Origin: Cyclaneusma minus
Taxonomy: Eukaryota; Ascomycota; Leotiomycetes; Marthamycetales; Marthamycetaceae
DNA length: 64,000 nt
NCBI GenBank assembly: GCA_037179335.1
Contig: JAKZHN010000006.1
Span: forward strand, 1,364,001 to 1,428,000
Reading direction: 5' to 3'
This document shows, one piece after another, positions 42,903-53,404 of this stretch. Each line of letters opens with the position of its first letter. Position 1 is the first letter of the stretch. Both the position numbers and the translations under genes were made by a program. The notes under the pieces are model-generated. The model ran no database searches. It was not told the origin of the DNA and worked only from the letters and a program-made list of their open reading frames with translations.

Positions 42903-45033
42903 TGTAGCTATTGAGAGCCCTTGATAGTCGCGACCAGACAGCTGCTGTGTGACATTTTAGATTTGCACCGAATGACGTGGTTGGGGGAACACGCCGGAGG
43001 AAGGTTTATCCGTGGCGCTGGTGATCCTCCGACTTGGGGGTCAATACCGTCAACAGTCGACAGCCATTTTCAGTCCTATGTCACCTCTAAATCGCTTAGT
43101 CTCTTTTTTGGGCTGCAATTTCCATGAGTTTCCGAGTCTATCTGGTTTCCCTCCGTCCTCATCCCCAACTACTAGTAGTGACGTCTCGAATCTCAATGGT
43201 TGACGATGAATTGATGGTACGGTGACCTACCTTCCAATTGACATGAGATTTGTGTCTCATCTGGGCAAGCAGGAGGGAAGTCTTCTGAAGAGAAACTATA
43301 TTGGAGAAGGGTGAAGAGTTCGTGACTTGGTCGGAGAGAGATTCAAGTTGTAAAGAGCATGGCATGGCAGTACTCTACCGAGACTGTGAGACCGTAGCCT
43401 ACCGCAATCAACCCCGAATGGTATCCTTGTGATTGATGGGATCAATCGGGGCTTTCACGATAAAGGATAAGTCCGTAGATAAATTTTTATTTATTTTTCG
43501 GCCTAAGGCTGAAATCCTCAGCCAATCGTGAAAGCCCTAAAATTTGGAAATGATTTAGAGGTGGGATTAGAGGCGGGGTACGGAAATAGCGCGGGAACAA
43601 TAAGTAAATTGGCGAGATATTCAAAATCTATGCCAAAATCCATCCAAATGGCCGGATTTTTGGATATCCCAAAAATATGCATATTTCCGGATTTTGGACA
43701 TTTTTGTGGGTCCAAATATCGGTCAAGAATATCCAAAATCCAAAAATCCAGCCACTTATCCGCTATCGTGAAAGCCCCTGATGGAGAGTATTGCCCGGGA
43801 GGGGAAAGTACCGGCCGATGTGTTTCTCCGTGTTTCCGAGAATGGTCCGACAGGGGTGGTGGACAATTTCTGATGTCGCAGCTCAACAGACGACAACTCC
43901 TTCTCCTCACTCCATCAGGATCGCAAGCGAAGTCGGATTGATCCTGCTGAAAGTGAGTTGTAACGACGAAGGTTGCCATGGGATTTGCAATAATTTCGGG
44001 ATAGTTGAGGACTTCAATCGCTCAGCATTTCCTTCTCCCCTGATGAATCTTCAGTCTGCTTTTCATAAGCGGGTCTATCAAGCAGATCAGACCCGGTAAC
44101 TCAGAGGCTTCTCCACTGCGAAAGAGGCTGTTGCTTCTCAGTTCAAACGTACTTGTGTTCTTTCTCGGAGTCGGCAGTTGACAGGTCTAATGCACCAAGG
44201 CGAGCATGACCAAAGCAATAGCACCTCGTACCCGTACAGTAAACGTGCGATGTCGTCGTCCAAGGTGGTCGTCGACTCCACGCTTGGCAGGATGGTCATG
44301 ATGGCTTCAAGGAGAGGCACCATTTCGCCTTGCCTTGCCCTTCATTTCGGCATCTGTCGAGTTGCGTGATGCAAGAAGGCTTGGGGCTGCAACTAGCAGG
44401 CTCGAATGCATTGTGTGAAGGCTTCCCGCCTTCCAAAGATGCATGCTGCAGTTGCACGACATGATCTCACGTTACAACAAGATTGGCCGATCTGACGGTT
44501 GAGCCAGCTTGAAACATTTGAATAGAAGCTATTTCCTTGGGCGAAGCACTCCTTACTTTTTCTCGTAATCGCTCTCCGCATCAAATCTCTTGAAGATGCA
44601 GTGGCGATGTGGTGGGGACCAATGGCTGTCTTCCTCCTCAGCTGTTCCTGCCGTTTGTGTATAGCGAAAAGGCTCCAGACCCTCGGACCGTTTCACCTAT
44701 CCGAATCCGAGAAGATTAGCTTTTGAAAGGCTAGCGCTAGCGTGTGTTTATCCGGCCTTGTGATGTTTGGCGAAAATCGCGTGCGGCGACGCCAAATTCA
44801 CCCGCTACATATTCTTGCGCACTTCCTCCGCGACCTAAAACTTCCTCCGCTTCCCTCCTCCTCCTCCAACCACACTCTCTTTTGATCACTGCCATCCTCC
44901 ATTGATCTTTGTTCGCTGGTCTCACTCGTTTGACCATTGAACGACGCGCCCACTCGCATACTCTCTTTCAAGTCCTCCACACTCTCGTTCGTCTCCATAT
45001 CTGTCCAGCAAGATTGTCGATTGAGCCGTCAAG
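42903..45033. other. 2.1-kb intergenic region with a transposon-like element
   Basis: No gene seen. It contains an inverted-repeat element at 43448-43778, a CTAGCGTGTGTT copy at 44737 and, before 45034, a C/T-rich promoter and leader for the glycoprotein gene. Confidence 0.5.
43448..43778. mobile_element. Inverted-repeat element (MITE candidate, ends GGGGCTTTCACGATA)
   Basis: GGGGCTTTCACGATA at 43448-43462 is the perfect reverse complement of 43764-43778. The match continues inward past a 2-nt mismatch through GGATAAGT. A third partial copy (ATCGTGAAAGCCC, 43525-43537) lies inside. The interior is AT-rich and packed with nested palindromes built on GGATTTTTGGATATCC. No clear target-site duplication is seen, and there is no transposase, so it is non-autonomous or decayed. 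The superfamily is uncertain. Confidence 0.7.
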
Positions 45034-47714
45034 ATGCGCCTCTACGGCCTGCTCGCTCTGGGAGCCATTGGCTTCTCGGGCCTGGTCGCCGCCGTGCCTG
45101 TAGCTGCTGTCTTGTAAGTCCAACCTGCCCTGCTCCCTCAATCCTGCGCGCGCAGATATCTGACTGCCTCCCAGCAGCAGTGATGGCGAGTCTGCCTGCT
45201 CCAATGGCCCAACCGTCTACATCACTGTCTCCGATGGCACCACCCTCAATCCCGCCGCTCCTACTACCACCTACACCCAAATCAAGACCACCGCTGTCAT
45301 CACCACCGTTACCCCATCCAGCTCGGCTGCCGACAGCACCAGCGTCGTGACCGAGGACTCCACTGAGACTCTCCACATCACCAGTGAAGTTACGTCTACC
45401 GCCTCGCCTACTTTTGCGACCACTGAGCAAGTTGATGGAGCTAGCTCCACTCTCAGCGTCCAGCCTGGCGGTCCTGAGATCTCGGCTACACCTGACGTGA
45501 CTGTTACATCCTCATGCACCGATGAGGAGAGCAGCTCGGCTGGTGTCCAGACTGTTACCGAGATTGTCTACACTTCGACGACCATCTGCCCAGCGACCCT
45601 TACTCATGTCTCGTCTGGCACTACCAGCTTCGAGACCGTGAACTCGACCTCAACAATCTTGTCCACGTTCACCAGCTCGGTTTCCAGTGTCGCGGCATCG
45701 ACCACTGACGATGTGACAACTACTGTCCACAGTACCATCTACGAAACTGTCGAGTCGACTGTCTATGAGACTGAGACCAGCACCGCGGCTCAGACCTCTT
45801 CCGGAGCAGCCTTCTCGGGTACTCCGACTCAAGGTTCGGCTTCCGTACAAGCTTCCGGTTTGCTCTCTAACACCTACCCAGTCACTGGTATCTCTTCTAC
45901 AGCTAGCCAAATTGCGACGTCTTCCAACGACCCTGTTGATGGTACCGTGTCGAGCACCTTGTCGAGTTCTTCCACTGTTCCTGCATTCGCTGTGATCAGC
46001 GGCTCGACGTCCTGGGTCAATGGCATCATGCCCAACCCCACTGAGTCCATTGTAGTCGTCACCGAGACCTCCACAGTTCAGCCCTACCCGACCATGTCTT
46101 TGGGCACCGGTTCTGCCGGTGTGTTCCCCAGCTCTGCTGTGGGACCCTGGAACGCGACGGCTTACTCGACCATGGCGAACTCGACAGCTTACTCAACCAT
46201 CTACGCCGTGTCTCATTCTCCCTCGGCCTCGAAAGTCAGCAACGCTACATTGTCGTCTGCGGGTGCCTACTCTTTTGCAGCACCCACCTCGACCTCGACA
46301 GTCAGCAACACTGCATTGTCGTCTGTGGGTGCCTACTCTTTTGCGGCACCTACCGCGTCCGCCGTAAGTATCTCAAACGTTACGATCTCGATGAATATTT
46401 CCGCGACTTCAAGTGTCACTGCGGTCTACTACAACTCTACTTTCAGTGTTTCTTCGACTCTGGCGGCGTCTCCTGTTGAGACATCCAGCATTGTGGCATT
46501 CAATACCTCTAGTACTACGGTGTCTCTTAGTCCGTGGACTACCGTCATCAGATCGTTCCCTACAAGCTCTGGTACCGTCGTGCCCTCCGGTCTGCCCACC
46601 ACTGTGAGCGGATCGTTCTCGGCAAGTTCGAATGCTACGGTGCATCATGGGAAGCCCTCAGCTATCCTCGAGAGCGCGCTTCCCTTGAGCATGTTCCCTT
46701 CAGTGACTGGCGTCTTGCCAGCCCCGCCAGCCTCTTCCCACGGCATACTAATCGGATCTGTTCAGGCATCTCTTGCGACGTCTGATATTCCTTCAGCATC
46801 TGCGTCCCAGACTGTTGGACCTGTCAGTGGAAATGCGACTGCCTCGACCTCGAGTCTGTCTTTCGGAGCCACTGGAGCAAGCTTGACCACTTCCTACGTT
46901 CCTAGTTCGACTTTGAGCTTCAGTACCACGAACAGCTTGGGTTACAATGGTACGGCCACCTCGGCAGCTGCTGCAGCCACCGGCACCGGTAACTGCGGCG
47001 GAACTGAGAAGGGTAACTTCACCTTGTCGGTATGTCATCCTCGATAGTCCTTTGTTGCCGAACTCATTTGCTGATTCTGACTAGTTTGATGATCTCCCAC
47101 TCTTCGGCAACGACAACTCCTCCAGCAGAGACGCTCCACCCATCTTCAACCCCTACGACCAGTTCGACTTCTCCGATGGGTTTGAATACGGACCTCCTCC
47201 ATCTGAGCCATACAACCCATCCTCTGGCAAGCTCATGGCCATGTTTACCCCTGATCTCAACCCCAGCGCCGAAAGTGCCGACAACAACCCATACCTTGCT
47301 CAGCTTGGATATTCGGGTGAGATCAGCGGTTACAACCAGGAAGAATACTCGGAGTACTTCAACTTCAACGTGTATGGTGCCTCGATGGGCTGCAACTCGA
47401 CTGGACCTGACTGTGTCTTCACTTTCTCTGGATGGAAGATCGACCTCGACCCGGCTTCCTTCACGCCGAACGGCCCCGTCCAGAACTTGGTTACTCAGCA
47501 AGTCTTGACCGTTCCAGCTTGCCCTGCCCAGAAGAACTGCACGCTTACTCCGCTTACTCTCGACAACACCTTCCAGAACCTGACCGGTGTGGCCATCAAC
47601 GCTACTATCGCCGGACAGCCTACCAACTGGTTCATGGATGACTTGGAGCTTGGCTGGTTCGACAACTCCTGCAATGCCTCGCTCTACCGCCAGACCGCTC
47701 CTATCATGAAGTAG
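45034..47714 (+). CDS. Large secreted Ser/Thr-rich glycoprotein with a conserved C-terminal domain
   Basis: Three exons: 45034-45113, 45175-47029 and 47085-47714, total 854 residues. The introns have GTAAGT/GTATGT and CCCAG/CTAG. A signal peptide (MRLYGLLALGAIGFSGLVAA) is followed by about 600 residues dominated by Ser, Thr, Val and Ala, expected to be heavily O-glycosylated. A pair of near-identical blocks (46220-46360; AYSFAAPT repeated) shows internal duplication. The last 210 residues form a globular, Cys-containing domain: FDDLPLF, FEYGPPPSEPYNPSSGKLMA, FNFNVYGASMGCNSTGPDC, FTFSGWKID, then NCTLTPLTLDNTF. I believe it to be one of the uncharacterised beta-sandwich domains of fungal wall proteins (DUF7371-like), but cannot confirm it. 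There is no GPI signal. Likely role: cell-wall or extracellular matrix component. Confidence 0.85.
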
Positions 47715-48246
47715 GCGGCGCGCAGGTGTCTAGTCGAAGAATGAACATTGCTAGATGTGTTGATTTGGTGCTTTGATCTTGCCAAGGAACCTTTGGTGGC
47801 TCTCGACTGCAGATTTACCCAGATGCTCACATGCAAATAATGTGTCCATTCACAAGTGGTCCGTGTACTCTGATCGGGTGGTTTCTGCTTTCTTTTGTTA
47901 GTTTGTTTCCAATGGCACATAAGGCAAGAGGGGTTACGGAATACTCAAAAATGGGACTTTGATTTTTTGCTGCTTCAAGGGAAGTCCGCCCAGGCTGTAT
48001 CTGTACTTTGCGCTGGAGTTCTTCTGGTTCTGCAACCGGGGGCAGACAAATTTGCCCAATAGGGGTACGGTATCGGGATGATACCTAGGTAGTCGATGAT
48101 CACATTGACTGAACCTTCCAATTGAAGAAGGCTTGAAGCTTTTGTGCAATTTTGTTTGACGTGCTTGGATTATGTGAACATGTGAAGGCTCTTGCTGTGT
48201 GACTGTGATAGATGAAGACTAAGCTTACTGTGATATCTGGTTCGAA
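47715..48246. other. Interval between convergent genes
   Basis: 3' flanks of the glycoprotein gene and the kinase-like pseudogene. No gene seen. Confidence 0.45.
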
Positions 48247-49144
48247 CTACATAATCTCTCGAACCCCTCCTCTCCCAGATTCATCCCTAAGCTGCTCTTC
48301 CAACCCCCGCATCTCCTCTTCCAAAACCTCCTTATCATCACACCTCCTAGCAGTATCGAAATCAATCAACGTCGCCTTCCCATCCTCCCCGATTAAAAAT
48401 TATGCTTATTCGTATCCCCATGTCTAATCCCCAGCTCATGCAACCTTCCCAAAACCTCTTTACAAGCTTCCAAATCCTCCAGCGTCGCATGTCTCACGTT
48501 CTCGACCTTCTCAATCACAAACCCGATACATCGACCTTCTTCCATCACATGGCCTAGAAACTCGGGCGCGATATTTTGGTTCTGCTCGCCCGCGGCTTCG
48601 CGAAGCCATGAATAGGCGCGCGTCTCGGCGTCAAACCAGTCAATCTCCCAAGCAAACCTGGCGTATTTTAAACCCAATTTTCGGCCTGGGAGGAGGGGCC
48701 TGGTGGCTTCGTTGGACGTGTGCATTCGCTTGCCGATGTTAAGGGACAGATAGGGGATTTTTAGGGGATGGAAGAGAGGCGTGACTGCTGGTAGCGGGGT
48801 GTTGGAGATGTTTGTGAATGGTGGTTGGAAGGTGGAGGCCCCTGGAGGCCCCTGGAGGGGGAGGTGGGGATGTGGGCGCTGTGACATGAATGCAGAGGGA
48901 GGGAGGGGAAGGGGGGGAGCGCGGGAATCAGAGCGGGACCCTAGCTTAGGTCGGAGGAGGGAAAGAGGCCGGGGGCGATGGTGATTTGTTTGAAGGAGTG
49001 GGCGTTGATGAGGAAGCGGAAGTTGCCTGGGTTGCTGGAGTTGGTGTTGGTGTTGGAGGAGTCTGGCGCTGCTTCTGTGGTGGCATCGAATTCGCAGTCT
49101 AGTAGCAGGATGCTGTGGGCGCCGTGGATGGTGGGGATTGACAT
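48247..49144 (-). pseudogene. Broken protein-kinase-like gene
   Basis: A kinase-like C-lobe can be read on the minus strand, but in several frames. One frame (to 48393) carries LGLKYARFAWEIDWFDAETR, GFVIEKVENVRHATLEDL and the catalytic-loop-like LHELGIRHGDTNKHNF, then stops. One base on, the frame reads LIGEDGKATLI, and another shift is needed to reach DFDTARRCDDKEVLEEEMRG, which runs to a TAG at 48247. The two breaks look like a lost T in a T-run and a lost GATT from a GATTGATT repeat. The N-terminus (MSIPTIHGAHSILLLD from 49144) is in yet another frame from the middle. The pattern HGDxNKxNFL followed by IDFDxA is that of small fungal kinase-like proteins of unknown role. It is either a young pseudogene or the site of sequencing errors. 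Confidence 0.6.
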
Positions 49145-51065
49145 TGCGGCGAATGCGATGGACGAGGTTGGGAGGAGAAGTCACAGAGACTGACTGCAAA
49201 CGGGTTTCCGGTTTTCGTGGGGTTTCTTTAGGGAGAATTGAGGGGGCGATGAACGGATTGCTCCTTTTGGGCTTTTCCAAGCGCTTGTACTATCGACTAC
49301 GAACTGAAACCCTCGAAAATTTGGGAACGAGGAGTGATTTCACTGAAGATAAACAGCAGTCTGCTCAGGTCTCAAAGAATAGTTAAGCGCCGACTTCTTT
49401 CTGCAAGGCGGCAGATGCGGGTGTTGGTTATTCCATCATGCATAACTTAGCCCCCAAGACAGCTCAATTTCTGTTTGGTCGCCCAGAACTTGAAACACCA
49501 ATATGCATGTTTTAGGAATCAGGGCCTTTTGATCAAATTAGGCACCCATGATTTCGTGACTTTCTCAGAGGCACATATTCAGAAGCCGGGACCAGAGTCA
49601 AGAGACGCTGGTTCAAACTTCAAGATTGACTTTGGAAAAAATATGGTATCCTGCTCGAATTTGGATTATGGACTCTTGATCAATATCATCTGAAAGGTAT
49701 GTGCAAAGTTTCTCGATCCCAATTCCCATCGCAACCATGTTAATGAATGAAGAGAGTACAACGATGTCACAGTAACGTTCTGGAGAGACTTGAGGGGTCG
49801 GGGTCGATTGACGCTGATTTACGAAAAAAATCTAAAAGGGACGTTGAATACCGCAGAGCTGCGAAGGAAAAGCAGAACACACAAGGTCACGTGGCCGGCA
49901 CGTGCGTGGGGCGGAGACACCGTGACAAGCGAGATCGACGCCGGGTCGGCTAGAACGGCAGGTTCGCCGCGGGGTCTTGCCTTAAGCCCGCCTTCGGGTT
50001 TGCAGTCAACATACATGTACACATCGCCAAGAGACCTCCATTCACCACTTGACATCGTTGATATCAGAGGAAGTTCGATGATCCACGGTTCGAAGATATT
50101 ATTTGCTGATAAGGAAATATTGATTCGGCCGCTTGTCCTTGTTGAGCGAATTGAAGATTGCCCTAAGCATTAGGGTCCCGTCAGAATATGTGTAGGTTGA
50201 CCGGGTGACGCTATCACTGTCGCTTCGCGGGCGGTTTGAGAGGGCAAGAAACGAAATTTCCAATACATGTACCATCCTAGATGCAGGTAACTCCTCAGAT
50301 TCAAGCCGAAAAATTTCCATACCAAAGTGTTCTTTCTTTTGGATCCTGATAAGAGAACCTTGAACACAATGACAATCCTGCTGACGGTGATAGACTACCT
50401 TAGTACCAACAGATCACAAATCTCGGTCCCCTATCTCTAGACAGCTGCAAGGCCAGCGGAAACTTGCACCTAGCATGATCTGCGAGTGGAAGATGCACTT
50501 CAACGAGGCCATTTCCAACCTCTGGTTGGCTGAATCGAGTGAGTACCGGCGGAAACCCTCCCACGGTTGGAAAATTTGAGGTCCTTGCTCCGTCGCCGAC
50601 ACGATAATTCAGATCCTGATCGAGATGACTACCGGAATATAGATGGTATTCTGCACAGTAGTGCGGACACGTGCATTCTTCAAGTCTAAGTAAGAACTTT
50701 CCATCTCCAGTCTCTCGTTTTGTCTGTCCTGTATGCTGTCACGGTCTGCAGAAGCTCGAATCTTTGCTCTTCCCTTGCCCACGTGGGTTTCTCCAACCTT
50801 CAGCCTTTCTGGCTGCCTTCACTCTGCTTCTAGTACATAACTGTGTGATTTCCTGTCTAGATCTGAAGAAAATCTGGGGATATGGTGATCGGAAGAGAAG
50901 ATATTCTGACCAAGCAAAGGTGAGTTCATGGACAACATCCCCACGAAAGTGTTCCCCACATTCGTGAGTCACTTGTGAAATATAGGTACTGACAAGCTAC
51001 ACAGTATCCTTATCTCATCGTTTCTACCTCACCATCTCCATCCCACCACCTAGACAGCCGCAGCC
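49145..51065. other. 1.9-kb intergenic region
   Basis: No gene seen. It contains two CACGTG boxes (49888-49893 and 49899-49904) one helical turn apart and, from about 50650, the promoter and leader of the MFS gene. Confidence 0.45.
49888..49904. promoter_or_regulatory. Paired CACGTG boxes 11 bp apart
   Basis: CACGTG at 49888-49893 and 49899-49904, on the same face of the helix. A bHLH-type factor could bind, but the nearest start codons are 744 bp (pseudogene) and 1.1 kb (MFS gene) away. Confidence 0.4.
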
Positions 51066-52777
51066 ATGGCCAACTTCCATTCCAACACCAACTCACCTTC
51101 ACCCGAATGGTCCATCACCTCCTCCGGCGCCCAAACACCCGCCGACAACCAATCCCTCCGCAACACCACCCCATCCGACCCCGAAAAATCCCTCCTCGCA
51201 TCCACCACCCCCGCCACCGACTCCTCTGAAGACCACGTCCCCCTCACCCCCACTGCCTCCAAAGCCCATCCCAGCCCCCTAACCACCCAACCAAGCCACG
51301 CCTCCTCCTTCATCCCACCCCCACCCCCCGACGGCGGCCGCATAGCCTGGACCCAAACCTTCATCACCCACCTCGTAGTCCTCAACACCTGGGGTTTCAT
51401 CAGTTCCTTCGGCGTCTTCCAAACCTACTACGTCGAGAAACTCCAAGTCTCCACCGCATTAGTATCCTTGATCGGAGCAACCCAAATCTTCCTCCTCTTC
51501 TTAATCGGCGCCTTCACCGGCCGCCTCACCGACGCCGGCTATTTCCGCCAAGTCTTCCTCTACGGCAGCATTCTCACAATAATCGGAATCTTCACCACAT
51601 CAGCATGCACAAAATACTGGCAAGTGATGCTTGCGCAAGCCGTTTGCATGGGTATTGGGAATGGGATGCTCTTTGTTCCGACGTTGAGTTTGCTGTCGAC
51701 CTATTTTGACAACAACAGGAGTTTGGCGATGGGCATAGCGGCGAGTGGGAGTGCGACGGGGGGAATCATTTTTCCGGTGATGTTTCAACAGTTGTTGCCG
51801 AGTGTTGGGTTTGGCTGGGCAATTAGGAGTATTGCTTTTTTTCAGATGGCGTGTTTTGCGGTGTGTTATCTGGGGGTGAGGACGAGGTTGCGGCCGAGGA
51901 GGGCGGGGCCGTTGTTGGAGTTGGGGGCTTTTAGGGAGAAGCCGTACTTGTTCTTTACGATTGGGATGTTTTTTGTAAGTTGCTCGATTTTCGTGCTATT
52001 TGGGAGAAAAATAGAAGCTGGATGCCGGGAGGGGTTTCATGTCTGATCATCATATCTGCTTCTATCACGTGTGGCCAAGTTGACTCGAGACAGAACTTCT
52101 GGGGCGCCTACATCGCATTCTACTTCGTGAGCACTCCTACCCCCTTAGATTCTCGGCAGGTCCCAAAGCTAAAATCGTGAAACAGGTTGGATCCTTCGGC
52201 CGCAACATCGTCAAGATGTCCTATCCCGATTCCATCAACCTCCTGCTTGTCATGAACGGTGTTGGCATCGTCGGTCGCATCCTTCCCAACTACCTCGCAG
52301 ACCGCTTCACAGGCCCACTTAACTTGATGTTTCCGTCTTGTGCAATCTGCGGCATGTTGCTATTTTGCTGGATTGCAGTTGGTGATCAGGGAGGGCTGTA
52401 TGGCTGGGCCGTGATGTATGGACTGGGAGGTGCGGCGGTGCAGGGGCTCTTTCCCGCTGTGTTGAGTAGTTTGAATGCTGGTGGAGACTTGAAGAAGGGG
52501 GGAACGAGGATGGGGCAGGTTTTCACGGTATGTCCATCGACAGGAACACATGGTGATTTGGAATCGAGCCTTTGGCTTTTTGCTGACTTGTTGGGAACAG
52601 ATTGGAAGTTTCGCAGTGCTCACTGGACCGCCAATAGCAGGAGCTCTGATCAGTATGGCCGACGGAAAGTACCTCTATGCGCAAGTCTTTGCTGGGTCTT
52701 GCTTCATCGTCGGGACCTGTTTCCTATTTGCTGCCAGAGTGGCGAAGGTGGGATGGGTCCTGCGAGCTCGAGTATGA
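51066..52777 (+). CDS. MFS transporter of the monocarboxylate porter (MCT) type
   Basis: Four exons: 51066-51974, 52094-52126 (33 nt), 52186-52527 and 52601-52777, giving 486 residues. The introns keep phase 0 and join TIGMFF to NFWGAYIAFYF, VGSFGRNIV and IGSFAVLTGPPIAGALI. A 90-residue Ser/Thr/Pro-rich cytosolic N-terminus ends in PPPPPDGGRIAW, the DGG(x)xW signature of fungal MCT proteins. About 12 helices follow, with WGFISSFGVFQTYYVEKL and AQAVCMGIGNGMLFVPTLSL. Fungal members (Mch1-5 type) move riboflavin, monocarboxylates or secondary metabolites at the plasma membrane. Codon use changes sharply at about 51610: third positions are almost all C before it and mainly G or T after it. Confidence 0.9.
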
Positions 52778-53404
52778 GCAAATGGTCTGACTTCAGCATT
52801 GGGTGGCATGTGAGAAAGCATGATTCCGAATACGAATGTGCTGGATCTCAGTTCTCTCGGAATGAGGAAGGACCTCTCCAAGCCGAAAGATGTCGGATTC
52901 GCGAGTTGGAGGCTACTTGGCCGGCCATGATCATTTGAATTGCAGATGGTTGCTCCCGGTTATTTGGGCCGCTTCAAATGTACATGTATCATTCCGCATC
53001 TCGCCATTTGCGTTATTCTCGGGTCTCAGGAACATCCAGAAATGCAGTTCTGGGAACTTGTGGCTTCCAGCCGAGATCGCGGCTTCTCGGCCACCTGAAG
53101 AGGAAGGGGCACGTTGTGTGCCTTCCAGCACCACTCTTCGCCACTCTCCTCTCTCCCAGTGCCACTCTGGAGAGGGAAGAACGAAGCAGGCAGTCCCATC
53201 TACCAAAAAGCGCTTCTGTCCAACTTTTTCTCCGTCTTCCTTCATTATCCGTCCGCATCATTTCTTCGGTGTATGGACGAACCACCTCCCATCCATCCAT
53301 AGAGCGTCTGCTTTGGCTTCAGCTCACTATCACTCGTTCATCCAAACCAATCAATCATACATCAATCGTTCATACCACTGCTTCACTCGTTGACAACCCT
53401 CACC
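52778..53404. other. Intergenic region before the sedolisin gene
   Basis: 627 bp: MFS 3' flank and the sedolisin promoter. Near 53300-53400 the sequence is C/A/T-rich, as in a 5' leader. No gene seen. Confidence 0.45.

Noticed and set aside
43528..43941. 137-codon open frame in the 43.4-kb element as a transposase remnant
   Set aside because: It is made from the element's palindromes and its end repeat, with no transposase motif.
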